From positions 1 to 51,002 of the forward strand of contig JBDSLU010000468.1 in the NCBI GenBank assembly GCA_039916225.1: 51,002 bases of DNA, read 5' to 3'. The notes under the pieces were generated by a model. It was not told the origin of the DNA and made no database searches. It was given only the letters and a program-made list of their open reading frames with translations. This document shows positions 7,224 through 15,440 of the stretch, piece after piece. A program made the position numbers and the translations under genes. The number at the start of each line of letters is the position of its first letter. The stretch's first letter is position 1. The DNA comes from JBDSLU01 sp039916225 (GTDB lineage: Bacteria; Acidobacteriota; Vicinamibacteria; Vicinamibacterales; Vicinamibacteraceae).

Positions 7224-8930
7224 TCAGGGCGTCCTCGGGGCCGGTGGCGCCGCGGCGGGGAGCTGACCGGGCGTCGGAGCGTGGACTGGCGCCGGGCCGG
7301 GCAACGTGCCCGGCGTCGATGCGGGCGCCGTGCCCGGTCGCCGCGCTTCGAGCTGGACGCGGTAGCGGCCGACGGCGTCGACCAGGGCATCGACCAGCCG
7401 CAGCTGGTAGGCGTGCGAGCCGAGCAGCTTCTCTTCCCCGGGGTTCGAGATGAAGCCCAGTTCGACCAGCACCGCCGGCATGTTGGCGCCGACGAGGACT
7501 CGGAACGGCGCCTGTTGGATGGCGCGTGGGCTCATCTTGACGCGCGTCCGCAGCGACTGCTCGACCAGGCCGGCGACCACCGCCGACTGTTCGAGGTGCT
7601 GCAGCTGCGCCATCTCCCACAGCATCATCTCGATGGTGCGATCACCGCCGGTCGCACTCGGCAGCACCGCGCCTTCCATCTGCGCCACGCGCCGCGCCTC
7701 GGGGCTGTAGCCATCGAGGCTGAGGAAGAACACTTCCGCGCCCGACGGCTTCTGGCTGACCGAGGCGTTCAGGTGCAGGCTGATGAACAGATCGGCTTTG
7801 TTGTTGTTGGCGAAGGCGGCGCGCTCGTCGAGATAGACCGTCCGGTCGTCTTCGCGCGACAGCAGGGCGCGGACACCGAGGCGGGCCTCGAGGGCGCTCT
7901 TGAGCAGGCGGGCGATGGTCAGCGTGATGTGCTTCTCGAACGTGCCGGCCGGCCCGCGAGCGCCCGGGCCGCGGACGCCTTCGACGTCGACGTCGCCGCC
8001 GTGGCCCGGGTCGATGACCACGGTGTGGATCGTCGGCGTTTCGATCGTCAGCGGTGGGGTCGTCTCAGGAACGGGGGAGCCCGGCATCACCGGTTGCCCC
8101 GGGACCGGCGTCCCGGGCAGCGCCGGTTGTTCGGGAACTGGCGTCGCCGGCGTGTCCGCGGCGAGCAACTCGACGGTGGTCCGATGGGTGGGCCCCTCGG
8201 GCCCTTCGACGACGCGGAACGTGCCGTAGCGCGGCCCCTGATCGATCGCCACCGCCGGCGTGTTGGGCATGGCCCGCAGCGCCAGCACCAGGTCCGGCGG
8301 TCCGGCCGCGGCGAGTTCGAGGTCGAGGGCGGTGGCCTCGAAGCGCACGATCAGGCGCCCGGGCTCGGCCACCACCGTGTGCGGCGTCGACGGCGCCACG
8401 TCGAAGTGGACCCGCGCCAGCCGCGGTTGGGTTTCGAGCCGCACCTGCACGCGCGGCACCCGCACGTCGCCGACGACGATGAGGTGCGTGACCGGACGGA
8501 CGTCGAGGCGCGGCTGGTAGACGAGCGACAGCGCGCGATCGACGAAATCCATCGGCAGACTCCAGCCCCGCTCGCTGCGGACGGGTGGAGTCGAGAGGGT
8601 GACGACGCGGCCGCCGATCGAGGCCAGGCCGGTAGTGGGGGAGACGACGATGGTCTTGCCTTGGACCGTCAGCGCCAGGCCGCGCGTCAGCGGATCCTCA
8701 CGCAGCTCGACGCCGAAGACGCGCCCGAGCTCCTCGGCCGTGACCATCTCCCGGCCGCCCGACGGCGTCGTCGCCATCGGCCGCCGGCCGTCGGTGCCGA
8801 TGACCGTCCACAGCGTCTGCCCCGACGTTGCCGGCGGCGCCTGGCCGCGACCAGCCACGACGGCAGCCGCCCCGAGCGCGGCAGCGAGTACGAGGGCGCT
8901 CAGGACTCGGAAGGGCACGCGCAAGGACAC
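7224..8930 (-). CDS. N-acetylmuramoyl-L-alanine amidase (AmiC type) with AMIN domain
   Basis: 568 residues. The enzyme cuts the bond between N-acetylmuramic acid and the stem peptide, in the periplasm, during cell separation and wall turnover. In order: signal peptide (about 1-28), a region resembling copper-amine-oxidase N-domain-like repeats (about 40-130), an AMIN domain ('LARVHFDVAPSTPHTVVAEPG', about 155-250), a Pro-rich linker with 'PGTPVPGQPVMPGSPVP', and an Amidase_3 domain (about 300-530). Zinc and catalytic motifs seen are 'VIDPGHGG', 'FEKHITL', 'LFISLHLNAS' and 'VELGFISNPGEE'. A Pro/Ala tail ends the protein. It is the first gene of the amidase-GerMN-rph group. The 228 bp upstream hold the CCAAC/GTTGG inverted repeat. 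Confidence 0.95.
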   Translation of the reverse strand: MSLRVPFRVLSALVLAAALGAAAVVAGRGQAPPATSGQTLWTVIGTDGRRPMATTPSGGREMVTAEELGRVFGVELREDPLTRGLALTVQGKTIVVSPTTGLASIGGRVVTLSTPPVRSERGWSLPMDFVDRALSLVYQPRLDVRPVTHLIVVGDVRVPRVQVRLETQPRLARVHFDVAPSTPHTVVAEPGRLIVRFEATALDLELAAAGPPDLVLALRAMPNTPAVAIDQGPRYGTFRVVEGPEGPTHRTTVELLAADTPATPVPEQPALPGTPVPGQPVMPGSPVPETTPPLTIETPTIHTVVIDPGHGGDVDVEGVRGPGARGPAGTFEKHITLTIARLLKSALEARLGVRALLSREDDRTVYLDERAAFANNNKADLFISLHLNASVSQKPSGAEVFFLSLDGYSPEARRVAQMEGAVLPSATGGDRTIEMMLWEMAQLQHLEQSAVVAGLVEQSLRTRVKMSPRAIQQAPFRVLVGANMPAVLVELGFISNPGEEKLLGSHAYQLRLVDALVDAVGRYRVQLEARRPGTAPASTPGTLPGPAPVHAPTPGQLPAAAPPAPRTP

Positions 8931-8973
8931 AGGCGCCTATGATACCGCGCCGTCCAGGGACGCCGCGCCGCGG

Positions 8974-9135
8974 ACGTCAACTCCCAACGCCCAACTTCCA
9001 ACCTCCAAGGCACTTCCAAACGCCAAGCGCCAACGGCCAACTGCCAAACGCCAACTGCCAAGTCCCAATCAGGTTGGGCTCGGGTCTCGGAGTCGGGCGT
9101 TGGGAGTTCCTTGGAAGTTGGAAGTTGGACGTTCG
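8974..9135. repeat. Imperfect large inverted repeat built from CCAAC-type short repeats
   Basis: The left arm (about 8974-9065) is a run of short degenerate units of the type (T/G)CCAACT(T/G)CCAA; the right arm (about 9094-9132) is the complementary type TTGGAAGTTGGAAGTTGG. The end segments can pair closely, for example CTTCCAAC against GTTGGAAG. The sequence is purine/pyrimidine-biased and unlike the coding DNA around it. It sits between the 3' end of the response regulator gene and the 5' end of the amidase gene, both on the minus strand, so it may act as a terminator or RNA structure, or be a dispersed genomic repeat. Confidence 0.75.
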
Positions 9136-9158
9136 CGCCCGGCCGGCCGCCAATCTCG

Positions 9159-9962
9159 CTACGGCACGAAGCGGTAGCCAACGCCGCGGGCGCTGAGGAT
9201 GTGGCGCGGCTTGGCGGCGTCGGTCTCGAAGGCCCGGCGCAGCGAGACGATGACGTTGTCGACGACGCGGGTATTGGGGTGGTTGGGGAGCTCCCACACC
9301 TCGGCGAGGAGCTCGCGCCGGCTGACCACCTCGTGCGGCCGCTCGACCAGCAGCTTCAGCACCGCCAGTTCCTTGCGCGACAGCTCGACGACGCCCTCGC
9401 GGGTGCGCGCCTGCCACGTCCGGAAGTCGACCCAGTAAGGCCCGAACTCGACGCGGCGTGCGTCGCCGGCCGGGCCGGCTGGCGGGGCTTCCGTCGTCTC
9501 CGGTTGGGCGGCCACCGCGACGGGGTGGGGCGCCGGTGGCGCGGTTTCGATGGTGTCGCTGTCCTCCCGCTCTTGACGCCACCACTCGCCACGGCGCAGC
9601 AGCCCCTCGATCCGGGCCAGCAGCTCAGCGAGGTCGAACGGCTTGGTGACGTAGTCGTCGGCGCCGAGCTTGAGGCCGTAGACCACGTCGTCGGGCTGGT
9701 TGCGCGCCGTGAGCATGAGGATCGGCGTGAAATTGCCGTCCTGGCGCAGCCGCTGGCAGACCTCGAAGCCGTCGATCTCGGGCAGGCGGATGTCGAGCAG
9801 GATCAAGTCGTAGCGCCGCGCCTGGGCCGAGGCCAGGCCAGTGCGCCCGTCGCTGGCCACGTCGACGTCGTACTGCTTGCGGTGCAGGTTGACGCGAAGA
9901 CCTTCGGCGAGGGCTTCCTCGTCCTCGACGAGCAGGATGCGGGCGACCGCTTCCCGCGTCAC
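9159..9962 (-). CDS. OmpR-family response regulator
   Basis: 267 residues from a GTG at 9962 whose GTGA overlaps the kinase stop codon. The receiver domain (about 8-122) has the acidic pair 'VEDEE', the phosphoacceptor Asp57 in 'LILLDIRLPEIDGF', 'MLTARN' and 'GADDYVTKPF'. A longer than usual acidic/Pro/Ala-rich linker (about 130-165, 'APPAPHPVAVAAQPETTEAPP') leads to the winged-helix DNA-binding domain (about 166-267, 'FGPYWVDFRTWQARTREGVVELSRKE' and 'TRVVDNVIVSLRRAFE', 'ILSARGVGYRFVP'). It is activated by the sensor kinase encoded immediately upstream. The target genes are not evident; the divergent desaturase gene beyond the kinase is a candidate. Confidence 0.94.
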   Translation of the reverse strand: MTREAVARILLVEDEEALAEGLRVNLHRKQYDVDVASDGRTGLASAQARRYDLILLDIRLPEIDGFEVCQRLRQDGNFTPILMLTARNQPDDVVYGLKLGADDYVTKPFDLAELLARIEGLLRRGEWWRQEREDSDTIETAPPAPHPVAVAAQPETTEAPPAGPAGDARRVEFGPYWVDFRTWQARTREGVVELSRKELAVLKLLVERPHEVVSRRELLAEVWELPNHPNTRVVDNVIVSLRRAFETDAAKPRHILSARGVGYRFVP

Positions 9963-10864
9963 GAGCGCGACTCCGCCAACCTGCTGTCGCGGGCCAGGGG
10001 CAGGGTGACCACGAACCGGGTGCCGGGTTTGCCGTCGATTGTCATCGCCTTCACGTCGCCGTTCATCTCCTTGACGAGCGCGGCGACAATCGCCAGGCCC
10101 AGGCCGGTGCCGCCGCGCCGGCCCGAGATCTCGCGGCCGATCTGATAGAAGCGATCGAAGATCTTGGTCAGCTCGTGCCGCGGGATGCCGACGCCGTCGT
10201 CCTCGACCTCGATGCGCACGGCGGCGCCGCTGTCGGCGACGCGGCAGCGGATCTCGCCGCCCTTGTGCGAGAAGCGCACCGCGTTCTCGACCAGGTTGGT
10301 CATGACCCGCCGCAGGCCGTCGTCGTTGGCGAGGACCGTCGCGTCGGTGTCGACCTCGACGGCGAAGGCCAGGCCGCGGCCCTCGACCGTCGGCCGGACC
10401 TCGGCGAAGTAGCCTTGGAAGAACGGCCGGAGCGGGGTGGGAGAGAGCGCCGTGCCGCGCTTGCGCGACACCAGCCGGCTGCTCTCGAGGACGTTGTCGA
10501 CCAGCGTCTCCATCCGCGCCACCGACTGCAGGATGAAATGGACCGACTGCTGCTCGTCGTCCGGGGCGACCTGCTCGAGGGTCTGGGCGTGCAGCTTGAT
10601 GGCGGCCAGCGGCGACTTCATTTCGTGGGTGATGTTCGAGACGAACTCTTCCTGCCGGCGCGAGTAGTTGCGTTCCCCCAGGGCATGGGCGAGCTGGAAC
10701 GTCAGGCCCACGATCAGCAGGCCGAGCAGCACCGACCCGCCGGTCAGGACCGCCCAGTGGTAGGGCAGGACCGCGATGATCCACCACACCAGCATCGCGA
10801 CCGTGATCACGAGCGAGGCGACGTAGACGACGATGATGCGGGCGAAGCGGCGGGGACGCTGCAT
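9959..10864 (-). CDS. Sensor histidine kinase (two-component partner)
   Basis: 301 residues from the ATG at 10864. Two membrane segments (about 10-32 and 38-60) are joined by only a few residues, so there is almost no periplasmic sensor domain; the kinase may sense within the membrane or through partners. The dimerisation/phosphoacceptor helix has His80 in 'EEFVSNITHEMKSPLAAIKLH'. The ATPase domain shows the N box 'MTNLVENAVRFSHKGG', G1 'VEDDGVGIP', F box 'IFDRFYQIGRE' and G2 'GGTGLGLAIV'. The 4-base overlap with the response regulator shows a cotranslated pair. A longer frame exists upstream but reads into the divergent promoter region, so the shorter start is preferred. Confidence 0.93.
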   Translation of the reverse strand: MQRPRRFARIIVVYVASLVITVAMLVWWIIAVLPYHWAVLTGGSVLLGLLIVGLTFQLAHALGERNYSRRQEEFVSNITHEMKSPLAAIKLHAQTLEQVAPDDEQQSVHFILQSVARMETLVDNVLESSRLVSRKRGTALSPTPLRPFFQGYFAEVRPTVEGRGLAFAVEVDTDATVLANDDGLRRVMTNLVENAVRFSHKGGEIRCRVADSGAAVRIEVEDDGVGIPRHELTKIFDRFYQIGREISGRRGGTGLGLAIVAALVKEMNGDVKAMTIDGKPGTRFVVTLPLARDSRLAESRS

Positions 10865-10989
10865 GGGACCGGCCAGGGCGCAAGAGTAATGCACCGAACC
10901 GGTCCGCGAAGGCGGTCCTGACAGTTCTATGACACTTCCGCGCGCAAGCGTGACAGCGCCGGGGGGGCCGGGTGCCGATAATTCCGGGT

Positions 10990-11883
10990 ATGAGTCAGCG
11001 GGTTCCCGAACCATCCGGGCCGATCTCGGCCGAGCATCTCCATGAAACGCCCCTGCAGCGCGGGTTCCCCAGGTGGGATTGGCGCAGCCTGCCGTTCGTG
11101 CTGATGCACGTCTGTGCCCTGGTGTTTCCGTTCTTCACCCCCTTCTCGTGGAACCTGGTCGCCCTGGCCATCGGGCTCTACCTGATCCGGATGTTCGCCC
11201 TGACCGGGTTCTACCACCGCTATTTCTCGCACCGCAGCTTCAAGACCAGCCGGGCCTTCCAGTGCGTGATGGCGGTGGCGGGCCTGACCTGTGTCCAGAA
11301 GGGGCCGCTGTGGTGGGCCGCGAACCACCGCCACCATCACAAGCACAGCGACCAGCACGGCGACGTCCACTCGCCCGGCCTGCAGGGCTTCATCTGGGCC
11401 CACATGGGCTGGATCATGGGCGACGACTGGCACGAGACGAACCTCGATGGCGTCCCCGACCTGGTGAAGTACCCGGAGCTGGTTTGGCTGGACAAGCACC
11501 ACCTGGTGCCCGGCGTCGCGATGGGCGTCCTCTGCTACCTGATCGGCGGCTTCCCGGTCCTGGTCTGGGGCTTCATCGTGAGCACCGTGATCAACTGGCA
11601 CGTCACCTTCATGATCAACAGCCTCACCCACATGTTCGGGCGGCGCCGCTACCCGACCAAGGACGACAGCCGCAACAGCTTCATCCTGGCCCTGCTGACG
11701 CTGGGCGAGGGCTGGCACAACAACCACCATCACTACCAGGCGTCGACGCGCCAGGGGTTCTTCTGGTGGGAGATCGACATCACTTACTACGGCCTGAAGG
11801 GCCTCGCCGCCCTCGGGCTGATCTGGGAACTGCGCGAGCCGCCGCCGCACGTCATCGAGGGCCGCTTGCGCCAGACCGCCTGA
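10990..11883 (+). CDS. Membrane fatty-acid (acyl-CoA/acyl-lipid) desaturase
   Basis: 297 residues of the stearoyl-CoA-desaturase-like family, di-iron membrane enzymes that introduce a cis double bond into fatty acyl chains and adjust membrane fluidity. All three histidine boxes are present: 'HRYFSH' (76-81), 'HRHHHKH' (113-119) and 'HNNHHH' (243-248), plus His213 in 'NSLTHMFG'. Hydrophobic segments are at about 34-72, 95-105 and 175-200. The ATG at 10990 is used; a GTG at 10972 with a G-run just upstream is a real alternative and would add six residues. The gene is read divergently from the two-component system, 125 bp apart, so the response regulator could control it (inference). Confidence 0.93.
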   Translation: MSQRVPEPSGPISAEHLHETPLQRGFPRWDWRSLPFVLMHVCALVFPFFTPFSWNLVALAIGLYLIRMFALTGFYHRYFSHRSFKTSRAFQCVMAVAGLTCVQKGPLWWAANHRHHHKHSDQHGDVHSPGLQGFIWAHMGWIMGDDWHETNLDGVPDLVKYPELVWLDKHHLVPGVAMGVLCYLIGGFPVLVWGFIVSTVINWHVTFMINSLTHMFGRRRYPTKDDSRNSFILALLTLGEGWHNNHHHYQASTRQGFFWWEIDITYYGLKGLAALGLIWELREPPPHVIEGRLRQTA

Positions 11884-12043
11884 CGGTCGGCCCGTCCTCG
11901 GCGGACCGGCGCCGGCGCAGGTCCGCCCATCGTGCCAAGCGGCCGCCCGGCCGTGTAATAGAAGCCACGCGCAGCGACACCCGGTCCGCTTCGGCTAGGC
12001 CAGGACAGGTACGAGTGGGACGGCGAGTTGGCCGCCCCTGGCG

Positions 12044-12193
12044 TCAGGGAGCATCGAGCTGCGCGTCGAAGCGGTCAACGTGCTCAATCGTACCCAACCT
12101 GCGGGCCCCGAACGCACCCGCAGCGGCGAAGGGACGATCGCGTCGACCTACCATCCGCGCATCCTGCAGGTCGGCATCAAGGCGTTCTCCTGA
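12044..12193 (+). pseudogene. Remnant of the C-terminal end of a TonB-dependent receptor
   Basis: In the 316-bp space between the desaturase and the next gene, one plus-strand frame reads 'SIELRVEAVNVLNRTQPAG', then 'GTIASTYHPRILQVGIKAFS' and a TGA stop at 12191-12193. The pattern 'R-E-[AL]-x-N-[VL]-[LF]-N-[RH]-T' followed about 25 residues later by 'PR-x-[LM]-Q-[LFV]-x-[LI]-x-F' is the usual end of acidobacterial carboxypeptidase-regulatory/TonB-dependent receptors (Oar-like), whose last strand closes the barrel. Only about 48 residues of a protein of roughly 1000 remain and there is no start, so this is a relic. The rest of 11884-12199 shows nothing recognisable. Confidence 0.55.
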
Positions 12194-12199
12194 TTGGCC

Positions 12200-12955
12200 T
12201 CACGGCAAACCCTCGAGCCAGTCGGGGTAGGCGACTTCACGGTAGGTGGGGAAGCGCGTCGCCGGCGGTGCCAGGAGGGTCGTGTCGATCGTGCGGCGGA
12301 TGTCGCGGACCGAGAGCCAGGTCGTGCGATTGCCGTTCGCGTCCGCTGATACGACCTCGGACGGCATCAGCTCAGCCTGGCTCCACCACATGTCACTGGT
12401 CGAACCCGAAGCGGATCGCGTCACGTAGCGCGTGAACGCGACGCCGTCGATGGTGCGGACGTCAGTGGTGACCGCTGCGGCCCGGACGGCGTCGGGATCG
12501 AGCCCCACGGTCAGCACGTCGAGCCACCCGCGTATACCGCGCGTGTTCCGCAGGTCACTCTCCTCGTAGGTCACCAACGCCCGCTGGTCGTGGTCGATCA
12601 TCACGGCCGACACGCGGCGGGCATCGAGGGGATTGCGAACGTACAGCCACTCTCGCGTCGGACTGAGGCGAACGTGCACGCGGTCCGCCGTGCGGGTCAC
12701 CTGCTCGATCGCGCCTTCGACCGCCTGTCGCGGATCGGTCCGACGAACCACAGTGAAGGCGATCGGCTCGAGACCGAGCGCCTCGGGGGGCAAGGCCGCC
12801 GTTGGCGCCAGCGCCGGCAGCGGGCTCGTCCGGGTCGGGATGGTGGGGGCGGCGATCAAGCTGGGTGCCTGCCCGGCAATCCCGGGCAGAGGATAGCCGA
12901 GCACCACACAGAACGCGGCGCCGGCGATGCGGCAGCGGAGGGAAGGGCTGTGCAT
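12200..12955 (-). CDS. Secreted hypothetical protein, 251 residues
   Basis: An N-terminal signal peptide ('RIAGAAFCVVLGYPLPGIAGQA') is followed by a Pro/Thr/Ala-rich linker to about residue 55, then a globular domain with 'FTVVRRTDPRQAVEGAIEQVTRTADRVHVRL', 'WLYVRNPLDARRVSAVMIDHDQRALVTYEESDL' and 'VAFTRYVTRSASGSTSDMWWSQAELMPSEVVS'. The alternating beta pattern and a central 'M-W-W-S' would fit a lipoprotein-carrier-like or substrate-sensing fold, but I cannot name a family. It lies downstream of the alkaline phosphatase on the same strand, with a hairpin terminator between them, so it is probably a separate unit. Confidence 0.8.
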   Translation of the reverse strand: MHSPSLRCRIAGAAFCVVLGYPLPGIAGQAPSLIAAPTIPTRTSPLPALAPTAALPPEALGLEPIAFTVVRRTDPRQAVEGAIEQVTRTADRVHVRLSPTREWLYVRNPLDARRVSAVMIDHDQRALVTYEESDLRNTRGIRGWLDVLTVGLDPDAVRAAAVTTDVRTIDGVAFTRYVTRSASGSTSDMWWSQAELMPSEVVSADANGNRTTWLSVRDIRRTIDTTLLAPPATRFPTYREVAYPDWLEGLP

Positions 12956-12965
12956 GAGGCGGAGC

Positions 12966-12994
12966 GGAGACCCCGCCTTGGCGGCGAGGTCTCC
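12966..12994 (-). terminator. Probable intrinsic terminator of the alkaline phosphatase gene
   Basis: Outer arms GGAGACC (12966-12972) and GGTCTCC (12988-12994) enclose inner arms CCGCC and GGCGG around a TT loop, giving a 12-bp interrupted stem. It begins 14 bases after the phosphatase stop codon. No clear T-run follows, as is common in GC-rich genomes. Confidence 0.6.
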
Positions 12995-13008
12995 TCCCTG
13001 GTGGTCGA

Positions 13009-14538
13009 TCAGAGCCCGCCCAGCCGCAGAGCGGCCTTCATCACATGGTAGATGTGGGTGTTCTTGACCGTGCCGTGGACGAGTTCGGCGCCCGGCCCGA
13101 TCGCGTAGATGGCGACGTCCTCGCCGGCGTGCGTCTCTGAGCCGAGCGGTACGGCCGACTCCTGGAAGTAGGCCGGGTGGTCGGGACCGGAGGTCGGCAC
13201 GCCGCCACGGCCGGGGAACGTGTCGGTGCGCGGATCGATGCGCACGCCGCCACGGTAGCCCGGGCCGTTGAGGTAGCCGAGCACGGTGTAGGGCACACCG
13301 TTGCGATCCGTCGAAGGCGCCACCCGGCCGCCCGCGCCGAGATCGTAGACCAGGTCGAGAATGCCGTGTCCCGCCGGGTTCTCGAACCCAGGGTCGCTGG
13401 ACGTGATCTGATAGGGCAGTTCCGACTTGGGGCGCAGCGGATACCCGGCGATGTTGAACACGTGGCTGTGGTCCGCCGACACGATGATCAGCGTGTCCCG
13501 CAGGTCGACGCTCCGAGCTGCTGCGCCGATTGCCTTGTCGAGCTCCTCGGCGTCGGTGAGCGCCCGGAACGCGTTGCCTTCGTGGTGCGCGTGATCGATG
13601 CGGCCGCCCTCGACCATCAGGAAGTAGCCGTTGCGTCCGCGCCCGCGCCGGCTCGCCTCGTCGAGCAGCTGGATCGACTTGACGGTCATGTCCGTCAGGC
13701 TCGGCTCGGTCCCCTGATCAGATGGCCGATCGTACTCGTACTCCATGTGGCCGCGCTCGAACAGGCCGAGCACGGGAAGCTGGCCCGCGTGCAGCCCCTC
13801 GAAGCCGCCCCGATTCCAGACGTAGCTGTAGCCGGCGCCCCGGAACTCACGGCGCAGGTCGCGGCCATCCGGCCGGCTCCCGGTGCCGCCCTCTTCGTCC
13901 ACGACACTGCTCGGGACGAAGAACTGGCGGCCCCCGCCCATGAGGATGTCGATGCCCCGGCCCAACCGCCGGTTGAAGGTCGCATCGGTGGGCAGGGCCT
14001 GCAAGGCGATGGCATTCTCGTTATCGCGATTGTTGATGTGGGCGTAGGTCGCCGCCGGCGTGGCGTGCGTGATGCGCGCGGTCGAGACCACCCCCACCTT
14101 CATGCCCGCCGCTTTCGCCTCTTCCAGGAGCGTCCAGGGTGCGCGGCCATCGCCGTCATGGTTGAAGTCGAGCGGTTCCGTGGTCTCGTCGAGTCCGAGC
14201 ACGCCCGCATTGGTGTTGACGCCGGTCATCATGGCCGTCATGGTCGGCGCACTGTCCGGAGTGATCGCGTCGGCGCCGTAGGTTCGGGACAGCGCGGTGT
14301 AGGGGAACTGGTCGACGACGAGCTGGCCAGCGACACCGACCGAGTAGACCCGGGTGGCCGTGATGGTGGAGACCCCCATCCCGTCGCCGACGAAGAAGAT
14401 GACGTTCTTCGCCCGCCGCCCTTGATACTTCGGCGGGCTGGACTCGCGACCGTCGTTGTCTCCGGCGATCACGTTGGCGCCGGCCGTGGTGAGCACGAGT
14501 AGTCCGATTCCGACCCGCCGTGCGAGAAGTCTGCGCAT
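13009..14538 (-). CDS. Alkaline phosphatase (PhoA superfamily), secreted
   Basis: 509 residues; releases inorganic phosphate from organic esters outside the cytoplasm. The signal peptide is 'RRLLARRVGIGLLVLTTAGANVIAG'. Metal and catalytic motifs of the family: Asp52 in 'FFVGDGMG', nucleophile Ser96 in 'TPDSAPTMTAMMTG', 'VEGGRIDHAHHEGNA' and 'VSADHSH'. 'GEDVAIYAIGPGAELVHGT' near the end is also typical. The start at 14538 is supported by a perfect AGGAGG (14543-14548) four bases upstream; a longer frame upstream is Arg-rich and not used. The gene fits functionally with the phosphate porin and Pst operon on the opposite strand 1 kb away, which suggests a phosphate-starvation locus. Confidence 0.95.
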   Translation of the reverse strand: MRRLLARRVGIGLLVLTTAGANVIAGDNDGRESSPPKYQGRRAKNVIFFVGDGMGVSTITATRVYSVGVAGQLVVDQFPYTALSRTYGADAITPDSAPTMTAMMTGVNTNAGVLGLDETTEPLDFNHDGDGRAPWTLLEEAKAAGMKVGVVSTARITHATPAATYAHINNRDNENAIALQALPTDATFNRRLGRGIDILMGGGRQFFVPSSVVDEEGGTGSRPDGRDLRREFRGAGYSYVWNRGGFEGLHAGQLPVLGLFERGHMEYEYDRPSDQGTEPSLTDMTVKSIQLLDEASRRGRGRNGYFLMVEGGRIDHAHHEGNAFRALTDAEELDKAIGAAARSVDLRDTLIIVSADHSHVFNIAGYPLRPKSELPYQITSSDPGFENPAGHGILDLVYDLGAGGRVAPSTDRNGVPYTVLGYLNGPGYRGGVRIDPRTDTFPGRGGVPTSGPDHPAYFQESAVPLGSETHAGEDVAIYAIGPGAELVHGTVKNTHIYHVMKAALRLGGL

Positions 14539-14664
14539 GCTGCCTCCTCTGCCGCCGTTGCGGGCGCCAGATCGCACCCCGCAGCCCGTCGGACAGTGCC
14601 GGCAGCCTAGTGGCCGTGCCCGACGTCGCCGCAACGGCGAGGTGACCGTTCTGCAACACGGGAA

Positions 14665-15089
14665 TCAGCTGTCGGTGGTTGTGCTCGAGCCGATGGCGTC
14701 TCGCAGCACCTGCGCCAGGCCTCGGACTGTGAGCTTCCTGGCGGGGAGCAGCCGAGCGCCACGAGAGGCGAACGCTTCCCGTAACTCGCGCCCTACACCC
14801 GGGGCGTGGATGGCGACGACAGCCCTCGGGGGTCTCGCGGGCGAGCCGGGTCCAAGCAGCGTCAAAATCGGTCGGCGCGTGATTGGACCGCCGGCTCGAC
14901 AAGATTCAGCACGAGTGCATCGAAGACGATTTTCCCGGCCAGCACGGCCAATGCGCGGCCGACATCGGGCAGGCACACCGCATGGATGCCCGATCGGCGC
15001 AGTATGCCCGAGCCGGGTAGCGGGAACGAAGGTGCGAAGCCGACGAAGGCCGCCATGCGGGATGGCGGCCCACCGTCGATCAACGACAT
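14665..15089 (-). pseudogene. Frameshifted receiver-like (response-regulator-type) gene remnant
   Basis: Reverse-strand protein-like segments occur in order but in three frames. First: 'GILRRSGIHAVCLPDVGRALAV' and 'FDALVLNLVEPAV' (to about 14900). Then 'DFDAAWTRLARETP' (about 14885-14845). Then 'RAVVAIHAPGVGRELREAF' and 'GARLLPARKLTVRGLAQVLRDAIG' to a TGA at 14665. Joined, they resemble a degenerate CheY-like receiver (strand 'FDALVLNL', then 'AVVAIHA', then a Lys-containing 'LLPARKL'), without a proper phosphoacceptor Asp. Two compensating frameshifts, near the GATTTT run and the ACCCCC run, mean no intact product. Family assignment is by eye. Confidence 0.5.
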
Positions 15090-15136
15090 ACGAAAAGACC
15101 TTGAAGCGACCGTGCTCCTCGATCACCGAGCCGAAG

Positions 15137-15408
15137 ATGCGGGAGGTGGTCAGGCGTCAGCACATCGCGACCGACGGGCTGCGCAGCAAGAGCTGGGATG
15201 AATTTGCGAGACGCGCCGCAGCTCGACTTTCGTCTTCACGGTCTGCGACCAGGCGGCGGCGGAGCCGTGCCCGTTCTGGCCGGGCCAGCCAATGACGGCG
15301 CATTGGGGTATCCCCGATCCCGCCGCCGTCGATGGCACCGATGACCAGAAGCTGAGGGCCTTCCGAGACGCATTCTCGTTGTTCCGATGGCTGGTTCCAC
15401 GGCGCGGA
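15137..15408 (+). pseudogene. Decayed arsenate reductase (ArsC, low-molecular-weight phosphatase type), 5'-truncated and twice frameshifted
   Basis: In order along the plus strand: 'RRQHIATDGLRSKSWDEF' (frame 2), 'DAPQLDF' (frame 3, from 15210) and 'VFTVCDQAAAEPCPFWPGQP', 'MTAHWGIPDPAAVDGTD', 'LRAFRDAFSLFRW' (frame 1, from 15229). This is the second half of the thioredoxin/glutathione-linked ArsC family, including the 'GLRSKSW' and 'HWGIPDPA' signatures. The first half with the catalytic CX5R loop is absent. Shifts lie between 15206 and 15210 and at the extra T near 15228. The last frame stays open into the porin gene but its own family end is lost. The fragment sits immediately before the phosphate operon, a common setting for arsC because arsenate enters through Pst. 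Confidence 0.75.
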
Positions 15409-15440
15409 GGCCGAGGTCCGAGCCAGTCCCGCCGCCCTTG

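Noticed and set aside
8974..9135. CRISPR array
   Set aside because: The units are short, irregular and lack equal spacers, and one side is the complement of the other.
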